From Rhizobium sp. SSA_523 (GTDB lineage: Bacteria; Pseudomonadota; Alphaproteobacteria; Rhizobiales; Rhizobiaceae): a stretch of DNA of 64,000 nucleotides. Every line of letters starts with the position of its first letter. Position 1 is the stretch's first letter. Shown piece after piece: positions 27,186-35,402 of the stretch. The notes under the pieces were generated by a model. The model had not been told where the DNA came from, searched no databases, and saw nothing but the letters and a program-made list of their open reading frames with translations. The translations under genes and the position numbers were made by a program. The stretch spans positions 2,170,001 to 2,234,000 of the forward strand of contig NZ_CP129382.1 of assembly GCF_030435705.1 (NCBI RefSeq), written 5' to 3'.

Positions 27186-27686
27186 ATGGCTGCAACGAAG
27201 ACACTGGACGACCTTTTTTACGAGACCTTGAAAGACATTTATTACGCTGAACGCAAGATCGCCAAGGCGCTGCCGAAAATGGCCCGCGCCGCCCAGAGCG
27301 ACGAGCTGAAGCAGGCATTCCAGCATCACAAGGACGAAACCGAAGGCCAGATCGAAAGGCTGCAGCAGGTCTTTGAACTGATCGGCAAGCGCGCCCGCGG
27401 CAAGACCTGCGCCGCCATCGAAGGCATTATCGAAGAAGGCGAGGAGATCATGGAGGAATTCAAGGGAACTCCTGCGCTTGACGCCGGCCTTCTCGCCGCT
27501 GCCCAGGCTGTCGAACATTACGAGATCAGCCGCTACGGTACGCTTCGTGCCTGGGCCAAGCAGCTCGGCATGAAGGAAGCTGTTACGCTGCTCGAGCAGA
27601 CGCTTGCGGAAGAAGAGCAGACCGATGAGAAGCTGACCGGCCTTGCCGAGAACACGGTCAATGCCGCTGCCAAAAAGGCAGCCTGA
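27186..27686 (+). CDS. YciF-like ferritin-fold protein (DUF892)
   Basis: 166 aa, four-helix-bundle protein of the DUF892/YciF family: LDDLFYETLKDIYYAERKIAKALPKM, DETEGQIERLQQVFELIG and AAAQAVEHYEISRYGTL carry the Glu/His residues expected for a di-iron-like site. YciF-type proteins are linked to stress in enterobacteria, and their activity is not settled. The frame opens 15 codons upstream; GGAG before this ATG fixes the start. A strong terminator follows. Confidence 0.9.
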   Translation: MAATKTLDDLFYETLKDIYYAERKIAKALPKMARAAQSDELKQAFQHHKDETEGQIERLQQVFELIGKRARGKTCAAIEGIIEEGEEIMEEFKGTPALDAGLLAAAQAVEHYEISRYGTLRAWAKQLGMKEAVTLLEQTLAEEEQTDEKLTGLAENTVNAAAKKAA

Positions 27687-27753
27687 CCCAGCACGAAAAG
27701 GCCAGGGCTCCACACACCACATAAGATGGTGAGCTCCTGTTTTCTTGAAGAGC

Positions 27754-27790
27754 GCCCGCATGCAAATCGCATGCGGGCTTTCTTGTCTTA
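27754..27790 (+). terminator. Terminator after the YciF-like gene
   Basis: Perfect ten-bp stem GCCCGCATGC with loop AAATC, followed by TTTCTTGTCTT. Confidence 0.85.
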
Positions 27791-27847
27791 AACGGCATGT
27801 CCGCACGGAACCAGGATCGTCTGAAGGCTATCATGCGCACAGGATAA

Positions 27848-27877
27848 GGCCCGCTGCGGAGGCTTCCGCGCGGGCCC
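27848..27877. terminator. Long hairpin after the 73-aa minus-strand gene
   Basis: Twelve paired bases with one bulge (GGCCCGC-T-GCGGA / TCCGC-GCGGGCC) and a GGCT loop, 60 bases past the stop. No good T run follows on either strand, so terminator function is uncertain. Confidence 0.4.
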
Positions 27878-27937
27878 TTGTCGTCGTCATACCTGTCATC
27901 GTCCGGCTTTGCCTGGCTGAAGCCGCGCCGGCGGAAC

Positions 27938-28159
27938 TTACCAGGGGTGGTGGTTGACCGGTCCGCTGACCTTGATCATCTCGCCACTCACTTCCATGCG
28001 CCGAAAGATCGGCCGACGGGTGGTTTCCAGATGCCTGTGTGCGTGATCGCTCGCGGCCTTCAGGGCCAGGTCGTAGCAGGGGTAAGATGGTGAAGGCTGG
28101 CCATCGAAAATATAGATCCAGCCTGTCTCATGCGGAATGATGTCGAAGCGCTTTTCCAT
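27938..28159 (-). CDS. Uncharacterised stress-regulated small protein
   Basis: 73 aa: RFDIIPHETGWIYIFDGQ, then PSYPCYDLALKAASDHAHRH. The pattern of a short beta sheet followed by a helix of residues that often ends in His suggests a DUF2188-like fold, but I cannot name it with certainty. GGAGGAG precedes the ATG and an EcfG-type promoter lies just upstream. Confidence 0.75.
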   Translation of the reverse strand: MEKRFDIIPHETGWIYIFDGQPSPSYPCYDLALKAASDHAHRHLETTRRPIFRRMEVSGEMIKVSGPVNHHPW

Positions 28160-28187
28160 GGTCGGACTCCTCCTTGCCCAGCGCCCG

Positions 28188-28212
28188 AACGTCCGGAAGA
28201 GGAAGAAGTTCC
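28188..28212 (-). promoter_or_regulatory. EcfG-type promoter of the 73-aa gene
   Basis: Minus-strand GGAAC-N16-CGTT, leader about 22 bases. Confidence 0.75.
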
Positions 28213-28300
28213 TTGCTCAGACGAAAAAGTTAAAAATTCCTTCAGCCGAAGAAAAGAGTTGCGTGCGGTCGTTGCACCGCACACATTCTTCAGATCCTGT

Positions 28301-28325
28301 GGAACCTTCTGGGTTGCAATTCGTT
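28301..28325 (+). promoter_or_regulatory. EcfG-type promoter of the DUF2934 gene
   Basis: GGAAC-N16-CGTT, leader about 21 bases. Confidence 0.75.
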
Positions 28326-28352
28326 TTCATGCTCGGGTCAATGGAGAGGAAA

Positions 28353-29039
28353 ATGGCGGTATCGGAAGATTGGATTAAGGACCGGGCCTACGCCCTTTGG
28401 GAAGAAGAAGGCCGTCCGCATGGCAAGCACGCCGAACATTGGCAGCGTGCGGCAAAGGAATATCAAGCGCTTAACGGCAAGCAGACCGGAAAGCCGAACG
28501 GCAAATCGGCCGGTAAGTCCGCGGGCAAGTCAGCGGGCAAGGGCGCAGACAAGGCGGCTACGAAAGCGGCGGCCAAGGCGGTGAAGTCCTCCGGCAAGAC
28601 GGCGCAGAAGCCGGCTGGCGCCGAGGCATCCGACACCGCAACGACCGAGGCCAAGCCGGCCGCCGGCATGCAGGACGATGCTGCAGGTTCCGCAGCAAAG
28701 ACTGTGGCAACAGCGTCTTCCGCAAAATCGTCCGATAAAACTGGTTCCAAGACTGGCTCCAGGCCTGGCGCCAAGTCCGGTTCGAAGTCTTCTGAAAAGC
28801 CTGCCGGCAAGACGGCTGCAAAGGCCGCCGCTCAGACCTCGACCGAGGCTGCCAGCGCAAGGCCGGAGTCATCGCAAACCCCTGCCTCATCCAAGACGGC
28901 CTCCCGCGGCAAATCCGCCTCGGGCGACGCACAGTCCGGACAGGCCACAGCGGCGGAAGCCTCGCAGAAACCGGCCGCGGCGGCATCCAAACCGACGGAC
29001 GCTTCGGCCAAGCAGCGGACGCGCAAGCCCAACGCTTGA
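28353..29039 (+). CDS. DUF2934 protein with histone-H1-like tail
   Basis: 228 aa. The first 40 residues are a DUF2934 domain (DWIKDRAYALWEEEGRPHGKHAEHWQRA, written here in part). The rest is low complexity: Lys/Ala/Ser/Gly/Thr repeats such as GKSAGKSAGKSAGKGADKAA, and it ends basic (KQRTRKPNA). Such tails bind DNA or RNA non-specifically. The frame stays open upstream, but the EcfG-type promoter and GAGAGG five bases before this ATG fix the start. Confidence 0.82.
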   Translation: MAVSEDWIKDRAYALWEEEGRPHGKHAEHWQRAAKEYQALNGKQTGKPNGKSAGKSAGKSAGKGADKAATKAAAKAVKSSGKTAQKPAGAEASDTATTEAKPAAGMQDDAAGSAAKTVATASSAKSSDKTGSKTGSRPGAKSGSKSSEKPAGKTAAKAAAQTSTEAASARPESSQTPASSKTASRGKSASGDAQSGQATAAEASQKPAAAASKPTDASAKQRTRKPNA

Positions 29040-29163
29040 GCGTCTGTTCCAGGACCAATTCATTCTGACCGTCGCGGATTGTTCTGCGGCGGCGCGTCAT
29101 TTGTTTTTCTTGGTTGTGACATGCTCCTGAATTCTTGCTTCCATTCCTTTTGCCCTGCCGGCT

Positions 29164-29189
29164 GGAACGCTCACCCATGCCCGGACGTT
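29164..29189 (+). promoter_or_regulatory. EcfG-type promoter of glgA
   Basis: Perfect GGAAC-N17-CGTT, predicted leader about 30 bases to the chosen glgA start. Confidence 0.78.
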
Positions 29190-29224
29190 TGCTCACACGC
29201 AATCAGCGCGTGGAGGAGATCGCA

Positions 29225-30790
29225 ATGATGAATGCACCCTCTGCTTTCGACGATCGCCGCAGCGGCCCCAGCGGGGAACGTTTCGGAGGTCATAACCTTC
29301 GCAAGAGGGACATGCCGCGGATGAAGGTGCTTTCTGTCACATCTGAACTCTTCCCTCTCGTCAAAACCGGCGGGCTTGCCGACGTTACCGGTTCCCTGCC
29401 AAAATCGCTGGCCCTCAGCGGTGTCGAGACAACGACCCTGCTGCCGGCCTATCCGGTCGTGCTGGAAAAGGTCGGCCAGACATCCATACTGATGAGCTTC
29501 GACGATCTTCTCGGCGAGCGGGCAAATCTCCTGCACGCCAGGGCGCATGGACTCGACCTCCTATTGCTGGACGCGCCCGGCCTCTATCACCGGTCGGGCG
29601 GCCCCTATGTCGATGCCGAAGGCCGCGACCATGCCGACAATTGGCGCCGCTTTGCAGCGCTCTCCTATGCCGCGGCCGAAATCGCCGCTGGCGCCCTCCC
29701 CGGCTGGCAGCCGGATCTCGTCCATACGCATGATTGGCAATCGGCGCTGACCTCCGTCTACATGCGGGAAATGGGTTGCGACCTGCCGGTGGTGCTGACC
29801 ATCCACAATCTCGCCTTCCAGGGCCAGTTCAGCCGCGACCATCTCGCCGCGATCGGCTTGAGCGAGCGCGTCTTCACCACGGAATGCCTCGAATATTTCG
29901 GCGATATCAGCTATCTGAAGGGCGGTCTCCAGACCGCCGATATCATCACGACTGTCAGCCCGACCTATGCACGCGAAATCCTCACCTCCCGCTTCGGCAT
30001 GGGCCTGGACGGGGTGCTGAACGAGCGGGTGATGGCGTTGCGGGGGATTGTCAACGGCATCGATCTCGATGTCTGGAACCCTTCGACCGATCCCTATCTG
30101 CCGCGCAATTACGATGCCACCAGTCTGAAGCGCAAGCGGGAGAACCGCAGCGTCCTGCTTGAACGCTTCGGCCTGGAACAGGATGGCGGCCCGGTCTTCT
30201 CGGCCGTCACCCGCCTGACCTGGCAGAAGGGCATGGACATGTTTGCCGATGCGGCAGACGAAGTCCTCTATCAGGGCGGCAAGGTCATCGTCTTTGGTCA
30301 GGGCGACCAGGCGATCGAGGAAGCCCTGCGGGCCACGGCCCGCCGTTTCCCGGGACGCATGGCCGTTCATGTCGGCTATGATGAGCCGACGGCGCATTTA
30401 ATCCATGGCGGGTCCGATGCCATTGTCCAGCCCTCGCGCTTTGAGCCCTGCGGCCTGACGCAGCTCTATGCCCTGCGCTATGGCTGCGTGCCGGTCGTCT
30501 CACGCACCGGCGGCCTCTCGGAAACGATCATCGATGCCAATGATGCGGCCATGTCCGCACGCGTTGCCACCGGATTCCAGTTCCATCCGGTCAATACCGA
30601 TGGTCTTCGGCTTGCGCTGCGCCGTGCCCTCGACACCTATGCGGATACCCGCAACTGGGCCCGCCTGCAGAACCAGGGCATGAAGACCCGCTTTTCCTGG
30701 GAACGCAGTGCCGAGAAATACGCCGGCATCTATGTCAACCTCATCAAGCGGCGGGCCGAAGCACCGCGCGGACGTTCGCTCGGCGCCTGA
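29225..30790 (+). CDS. glgA: Glycogen synthase
   Basis: ADP-glucose-dependent glycogen synthase (521 aa). The core starts MKVLSVTSELFPLVKTGGLADV, with the Lys and Gly-Gly of the sugar-nucleotide site, and has HDWQSAL, NGIDLDVWNP and the C-terminal SRFEPCGLTQLYALRYG with its conserved Glu. Most GlgA proteins begin at the MKVLS methionine; here about 32 extra residues are predicted because GGAGGAG lies six bases before this ATG and just after the promoter. glgB, glgC and glgP are not in the window; glgX lies convergent to it. Confidence 0.92.
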   Translation: MMNAPSAFDDRRSGPSGERFGGHNLRKRDMPRMKVLSVTSELFPLVKTGGLADVTGSLPKSLALSGVETTTLLPAYPVVLEKVGQTSILMSFDDLLGERANLLHARAHGLDLLLLDAPGLYHRSGGPYVDAEGRDHADNWRRFAALSYAAAEIAAGALPGWQPDLVHTHDWQSALTSVYMREMGCDLPVVLTIHNLAFQGQFSRDHLAAIGLSERVFTTECLEYFGDISYLKGGLQTADIITTVSPTYAREILTSRFGMGLDGVLNERVMALRGIVNGIDLDVWNPSTDPYLPRNYDATSLKRKRENRSVLLERFGLEQDGGPVFSAVTRLTWQKGMDMFADAADEVLYQGGKVIVFGQGDQAIEEALRATARRFPGRMAVHVGYDEPTAHLIHGGSDAIVQPSRFEPCGLTQLYALRYGCVPVVSRTGGLSETIIDANDAAMSARVATGFQFHPVNTDGLRLALRRALDTYADTRNWARLQNQGMKTRFSWERSAEKYAGIYVNLIKRRAEAPRGRSLGA

Positions 30791-30901
30791 AATCTTTTCT
30801 TCTGAGTTCGAGACAGCCGGGATGCCAGACATCCCGGCCTATCATCGCGCGCCGCCTGGCGATCGGATCCGCCGCCACAGGCAACTTTCCAGCCTATACG
30901 A

Positions 30902-30936
30902 AGACAGCCGGACCTTTTCGGGTCCGGCTGTCTTTG
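30902..30936. terminator. Bidirectional terminator between glgA and glgX
   Basis: Perfect 13-bp stem AGACAGCCGGACC with loop TTTTCG, lying between the two convergent genes; A-rich and T-rich flanks are modest. Confidence 0.8.
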
Positions 30937-30960
30937 CGCATGTCTGACGTTCTTTGTAAA

Positions 30961-33042
30961 TCAGCCGCGGCGGAAGACTGCGAGGCTGCGGCCTTCCAGA
31001 TCGAAATCCTCGTCCTGGTCGATTTCCTGGCCGCGGATCGACGGATCGGCCGTGGTCATTTCGAGGATCCATTTGCCCTTGTTGAGCGGCGGGATCTTGA
31101 ACGGCACCTGCCCGTCGAACGGGTTGAACAGCATCAGCACATCCGACCAGATACCCTTCTGGCCTTCGAGATCGCGGCGGCCGAGATGCAGGCCGAGCGT
31201 CGTGCCTTCCAGCCAGTGTTCCGGCTGCTGATAGCCGCCGCCGGCATTGAACCAGTTGACTTCCATGCCGTCGCGCCAGTTCTCGCGGCGGAAGATCGGT
31301 TGTGTCTGGCGCAGCTTGATCAGGTGCGTGGTGAAGTTGCGCAGCGCCTCGTTGGTTTCCGGCAGGCCTTCCCACTGGACCCAGGAAATCTCGCTGTCCT
31401 GGCAATAGCCGTTATTGTTGCCCATCTGCGAGCGGCCGAACTCGTCGCCGGCGAGAAGCATGGGCGTCCCGTGCGACAAAAAGAGCGTGGCGAGGAAGTT
31501 GCGCTTCTGGCGTTCGCGAACCGCATTGATGCCCTCGTCCTCGGTCGGACCCTCGGCACCATAATTATAGCTGCGATTGTCGTTATGGCCGTCATTATTG
31601 TCTTCGCCATTCGCATCGTTGTGCTTCTCGTTGTAGGAAACGAGATCGTTCAGCGTGAAGCCGTCATGCGCTGCGATGAAATTGACGCTCGACCAGGGCC
31701 GGCGGCCACGCAGATCGTAGATATCGCCGGAGCCCAGCAGGCGGGCGGCAAAATCCGGGGCGGTATTGTTGTCGCCCTTCCAGTATTCGCGCGTCGTGTC
31801 ACGATATTTGTCGTTCCACTCGGCCCAGCCGGGCGGGAAACCACCGACCTGATAGCCGCCGGGGCCGATGTCCCAGGGCTCGCCGATCAGCTTGACGCGT
31901 GACAGGATCGGGCACTGGGTGATCACGTCGAAGAAGCCGCCACGCTGGTCGAAGCCTTCCGGCTCGCGGCCGAGAATGGTCCCCAGATCGAAGCGGAAAC
32001 CATCGACATGCATGTGCTCGACCCAATAGCGCAGCGAATCCATGATCATCTGCAGCACGCGGGGATGCGAGGTGTTGACGGTGTTACCCGTGCCCGTATC
32101 GTTGATATAGTAACGGTGGTTATCGGGCAGCGTGCGGTAATAGGAGAAGTTGTCGATCCCCTTGAACGACAGGGTCGGCCCGAGCTCGTTGCCCTCCGCC
32201 GTGTGGTTGTAGACCACGTCGAGGATGACCTCGATCCCGGCATCGTGGAAGGCGCGCACCATGTCCCGGAAGCCCTGGATGCCCTGCGGACCGTAATAGC
32301 GCGAGGCCGGCGCGAAGAAGCCGATCGTGTTATAACCCCAGAAATTGTGCAGGCCCTTGTCCAGAAGATGCTGGTCGTCCGGGAATTCGTGCACCGGCAT
32401 CAGCTCGACGGATGTGATGCCGAGGTTCTTGATGTAATCCACGGTCGCCTTGTGGCCCATGCCCTCGAAGGTGCCGCGCAGCTCACTGGGAATGCCCGGG
32501 TTGAGCTGCGAGAAACCTTTGACATGCGTTTCATAAAGAATGGTCGAGGGCCAGCTGATCGATGGGCGCTTGTCGGCGCTCCAGTCGAAGGAGGACGGAT
32601 CGATAACCCGGCACTTGGGCGTGAACGGCGCGCTGTCGCGCTCGTCGAAGGTCAGATCCTTGTCGTCATGATAGATGTCATAGGCGAAATGCGCATCGTT
32701 CCAGTCGAACTGACCCACCAGTTCGCGGGCATAGGGATCGACCAGCAGCTTGTTCGGGTTGAACCTGTGTCCGTTTTCCGGATCGAAGGGGCCGTGGACG
32801 CGATAGCCATAGAGCTGGCCGGGCTTGATGCCGGGCAGATAGCCGTGCCAGATTTCGTGCGTATATTCGGGCAGTTCGACGCGGGCGATCTCGGTCTTTC
32901 CGCTCGGATCGAAGAGGCAAAGCTCCACCCTCTCGGCATGGGCCGAGAAGATCGCGAAATTGGTGCCCTTGCCGTCAAAATTGGCACCGAGCTCAAGCCA
33001 GGAGCCCGGTTCTGCAGTGATCGTCTTTATATTGCTGTCCAT
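30961..33042 (-). CDS. glgX: Glycogen debranching enzyme
   Basis: GH13 isoamylase-type enzyme (693 aa) that cuts alpha-1,6 branches of glycogen. An N-terminal CBM48-like domain (TNFAIFSAHAERVELCLFD) precedes the barrel: DVVYNHTAEG, the nucleophile Asp in DGFRFDLGTILG, the acid Glu in LIGEPWDIGPGGYQVG, and the transition-state Asp in FIAAHDGFTLNDLVSYN. The frame extends 21 codons further up; the ATG with AAGG six bases before it is preferred. No exact EcfG-type site was found before it. Confidence 0.93.
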   Translation of the reverse strand: MDSNIKTITAEPGSWLELGANFDGKGTNFAIFSAHAERVELCLFDPSGKTEIARVELPEYTHEIWHGYLPGIKPGQLYGYRVHGPFDPENGHRFNPNKLLVDPYARELVGQFDWNDAHFAYDIYHDDKDLTFDERDSAPFTPKCRVIDPSSFDWSADKRPSISWPSTILYETHVKGFSQLNPGIPSELRGTFEGMGHKATVDYIKNLGITSVELMPVHEFPDDQHLLDKGLHNFWGYNTIGFFAPASRYYGPQGIQGFRDMVRAFHDAGIEVILDVVYNHTAEGNELGPTLSFKGIDNFSYYRTLPDNHRYYINDTGTGNTVNTSHPRVLQMIMDSLRYWVEHMHVDGFRFDLGTILGREPEGFDQRGGFFDVITQCPILSRVKLIGEPWDIGPGGYQVGGFPPGWAEWNDKYRDTTREYWKGDNNTAPDFAARLLGSGDIYDLRGRRPWSSVNFIAAHDGFTLNDLVSYNEKHNDANGEDNNDGHNDNRSYNYGAEGPTEDEGINAVRERQKRNFLATLFLSHGTPMLLAGDEFGRSQMGNNNGYCQDSEISWVQWEGLPETNEALRNFTTHLIKLRQTQPIFRRENWRDGMEVNWFNAGGGYQQPEHWLEGTTLGLHLGRRDLEGQKGIWSDVLMLFNPFDGQVPFKIPPLNKGKWILEMTTADPSIRGQEIDQDEDFDLEGRSLAVFRRG

Positions 33043-33117
33043 GCCGCACCTTGTTGTGGATGTGCGCAAACAAAGCGCCACCGGACAAAACGTTCCCTGT
33101 CCCATAAAAAGAAGCGT

Positions 33118-33324
33118 CTACTTCGCTGGGACCTCGGTTTTGCCGGGGATATCCCCGCCCGTTCCCGAGACCGGAGTGGGATCACGCGATGCGGGTGCGG
33201 TATTACCATCCAGCTGGCTCTGCGGCGGCGTATTGTCCACAGCATCGCTCTGCTCGTCTTCGCCGCCGGAACAACCGGCAAGCAGGCCGAGCCCGATGAC
33301 TGCCACACAAAGATAGGTCTTCAT
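33118..33324 (-). CDS. Small lipoprotein
   Basis: 68 aa. Signal peptide and lipobox LGLLAGCSGGED at residues 11-21, then a short Pro/Asp/Gly-rich tail. AAGGAG lies seven bases before the ATG, which overlaps the stop of the preceding 95-aa gene (ATGA). Function unknown. Confidence 0.8.
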   Translation of the reverse strand: MKTYLCVAVIGLGLLAGCSGGEDEQSDAVDNTPPQSQLDGNTAPASRDPTPVSGTGGDIPGKTEVPAK

Positions 33325-33608
33325 GCGCTTGCTCCTTTCGAGGATGGCTGCGTCTTGCGGTGCGCGTCGCGGCGGCTGTCGATCGCGACGATCTTCTCCA
33401 CGGCCGCGATATCGGCCTCCGCCACGGCGGGGATCGGGTCGGATGCGATCGCCTCCAGCACTTCGTCGGAAATGGCACCGTTTCGAATGACGTATTCCAA
33501 CGCCTCCCGGGTGGCGCGTTCGGCCTTCAGCTGAGCGTAAAGTGCAAGAATGAGCCGATCGCGAAGATCGTGTCCGGGCGCTGCACTGCCTCGAGAGGTC
33601 TGTTCCAC
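33321..33608 (-). CDS. Uncharacterised helical protein
   Basis: 95 aa, not recognised. LILALYAQLKAERATREALEYVI suggests an amphipathic helix, followed by PAVAEADIAAVEKIVAIDSRR. The GTG start has GGAGG six bases upstream, and the open frame further upstream crosses a promoter. It forms a two-gene operon with the lipoprotein. Confidence 0.72.
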   Translation of the reverse strand: MEQTSRGSAAPGHDLRDRLILALYAQLKAERATREALEYVIRNGAISDEVLEAIASDPIPAVAEADIAAVEKIVAIDSRRDAHRKTQPSSKGASA

Positions 33609-33641
33609 GTCTATCCTCCAGCTTTTTTTACCTTGCGACAG

Positions 33642-33667
33642 AACTTTCCAGCCGGCTTTATTGTTCC
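33642..33667 (-). promoter_or_regulatory. EcfG-type promoter of the 95-aa and lipoprotein genes
   Basis: Minus-strand GGAAC-N17-AGTT, leader about 27 bases. On the plus strand the same stretch reads AGAAC-N17-TGTT (one mismatch), oriented toward the divergent 96-aa gene. Confidence 0.62.
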
Positions 33668-33728
33668 CCCTTTCCGCGACAGCCCGGCACTTCGGGCCCG
33701 TTCGCACCACAGGAGAGCCTCGACGCCT

Positions 33729-34019
33729 ATGACCGTTCTTACCCCCGCCGATCTGGAAGGAAAGCTGAACGCCCACCGGGAGCTGATGATCGACTTCATT
33801 GCCGCTCTGCTTGGCGGAGAAGAGAGCATCAAGGATTTCACCCGCCGTCTGGCCGATGACTCCAACTTCAAGGATCATGAGGAAGATCCCGGTATCGTCC
33901 CGGGCGAGGGCCTGGCGATCGAAACCAGCGCGGCCACCGAAATCCGCTCCATTCTCGAAGCCGCCCGCGCCAGAGCCGCTGCAACCGCGCGGCAGGCGAA
34001 GGCACAGCCTCCGGCCTGA
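33729..34019 (+). CDS. Uncharacterised small protein
   Basis: 96 aa. Likely helical: PADLEGKLNAHRELMIDFIAALL is followed by GGEESIKDFTRRLADD and an Ala/Arg-rich C-terminal helix. AGGAG lies 13 bases before the ATG, further than usual. Divergent from the 95-aa gene. Function unknown. Confidence 0.7.
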   Translation: MTVLTPADLEGKLNAHRELMIDFIAALLGGEESIKDFTRRLADDSNFKDHEEDPGIVPGEGLAIETSAATEIRSILEAARARAAATARQAKAQPPA

Positions 34020-34179
34020 CACGAAAGCTCTTGGGCCCCGTCGATGCGAGGCTGATCCCGCTTTGCCGCGGGCTCCGCTTCACCCTTCTCTATCCCTTGC
34101 CGAAATCGCCTTTGGGTTAACGAACCGCCATCTCGCCGCCGGAATCGGGTCGCATTCTTCACATGTGGGGCGGAAATGT

Positions 34180-34204
34180 GGAACCTGCCGATGGGTCAAT
34201 CGTT
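34180..34204 (+). promoter_or_regulatory. EcfG-type promoter of a 25-residue membrane peptide
   Basis: GGAAC-N16-CGTT, 27 bases before the mini-ORF ATG. Confidence 0.75.
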
Positions 34205-34231
34205 GATGAGGCAGAAGATGGGAGAAAGATC

Positions 34232-34309
34232 ATGACCAGAGAATGGGTTGAAGCTGCCAGTGTCGTCCTGACCATTGCCGTCTGCTACATGCTGATCGTT
34301 CCCATCTGA
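34232..34309 (+). CDS. 25-residue single-helix membrane peptide
   Basis: Reads MTREWVEAASVVLTIAVCYM then LIVPI and a stop: a short charged N-terminus and one membrane helix. GGAG lies seven bases before the ATG and a perfect EcfG-type promoter a short way upstream. A GC hairpin (TGCGGCC/GGCCGCA, AGGT loop) sits eight bases after the stop. Too short for ordinary gene callers; function unknown. Confidence 0.6.
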   Translation: MTREWVEAASVVLTIAVCYMLIVPI

Positions 34310-34340
34310 GTGGATGCTGCGGCCAGGTGGCCGCAGGCGA

Positions 34341-35402
34341 TCACTGCTGTGGCATGCCGCTTGCAAAATAGGCGGACAGATTTTCGATATCGGCGTCCGT
34401 CAACTCATGTGCGGCGCGCGCCATGAGATGGGAGAAGCGGGTTCCACCACGCTCACCCTCCCGGAACAGATGAAGCTGGCGTGACAGATAGGGCACGCTC
34501 TGGCCGACCAGGCTGGGATAAAGCGGATTGCCATCGGGCTTTTCATGACAGCTGAGACAGGCCGGGATCCGATCTTCGGGCCGTCCTGTCATTGCGAGAA
34601 CCCGTCCGGCGGCAATATCGGCCCCGCGCGGATTTCCCTCCTCCGGCACGGCCGGCCTGCGCGGCTGCTGCGCAAAATAGGCCGCGAACTCTCCCGTTTC
34701 CGTTGCGTCCATGCCGTGAATTGCCGTCGCCATGACGCCGCTTGCCCGGTTGCCCTGGGCATAGGCGATCAGGCTTTCGCGCAGATAGGCTTCCGATTGT
34801 CCGGCAAGGCTCGGGATCAGGCTCCGGCCATTCAGGCGGTTTTCGTCATGGCAGGAGGCGCAGGTCAAGCGCCCGTCATCCGCGCCACCATTATCGGCAT
34901 GCACGCCGGACAGCTGCCGGTAACGCTCGGCATCCATCGACGGCATGGCGCGCAGAAAGGCGACCATTGCCCAGACCTCATCCGGCCGCGTCTGAACCGG
35001 CCAGGCGGGCATGCCGGTAAAGCGCACGCCATGCTGGACGATCTGGAAAAGCTCGGCATCGGTCCAGGTCGGAATGTCGTCCTTCAGGTCCGGCGGAACC
35101 GGCAGCATGCCGAAAACGACGGCCGGCCGCCCCTGGGCGGGAGATCCGTGGCACATGGCACAGGCCTGCGCGTAATGTCCGGCACCGAGCGGCAGCATTT
35201 CGGGATTGTCGAGCGGCGGAACCTCTGTGCCAAGCGCTGCGGTGCGGGTGGAATTGCGCATGGACCAATGGAGGAACCAGTCGGTGATCGCCCAGTGGCC
35301 ACTCGACGCTCCGATCCCGAAGACGCCGGACCAGGCGACGAACAGACCGATAAAGGGTGCGGCTATGGCGGCTGCAATCACATATTTCCAGCGGATGAAC
35401 AT
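34341..35402 (-). CDS. Tri-haem c-type cytochrome
   Basis: 353 aa, one N-terminal membrane anchor (YVIAAAIAAPFIGLFVAW), then three CxxCH haem sites: CAMCH, CASCH and CLSCH, with distal Met candidates. It would bring electrons to the oxidase in the periplasm. The open frame runs far upstream through ctaG, but the ATG overlapping the ctaG stop (ATGA) with GGAGG four bases before it is the real start. Last gene of the caa3 oxidase operon. Confidence 0.88.
   Translation of the reverse strand: MFIRWKYVIAAAIAAPFIGLFVAWSGVFGIGASSGHWAITDWFLHWSMRNSTRTAALGTEVPPLDNPEMLPLGAGHYAQACAMCHGSPAQGRPAVVFGMLPVPPDLKDDIPTWTDAELFQIVQHGVRFTGMPAWPVQTRPDEVWAMVAFLRAMPSMDAERYRQLSGVHADNGGADDGRLTCASCHDENRLNGRSLIPSLAGQSEAYLRESLIAYAQGNRASGVMATAIHGMDATETGEFAAYFAQQPRRPAVPEEGNPRGADIAAGRVLAMTGRPEDRIPACLSCHEKPDGNPLYPSLVGQSVPYLSRQLHLFREGERGGTRFSHLMARAAHELTDADIENLSAYFASGMPQQ

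Noticed and set aside
33042..33096. GTTCC at 33092 upstream of glgX as a stress promoter
   Set aside because: The nearest AAC-type -10 partner gives a 19-base spacer, outside the 16-17 seen elsewhere.
33321..34022. Long version of the 95-aa gene (233 codons)
   Set aside because: It runs antisense over the 96-aa gene and the promoter; the GTG with GGAGG gives a short protein instead.
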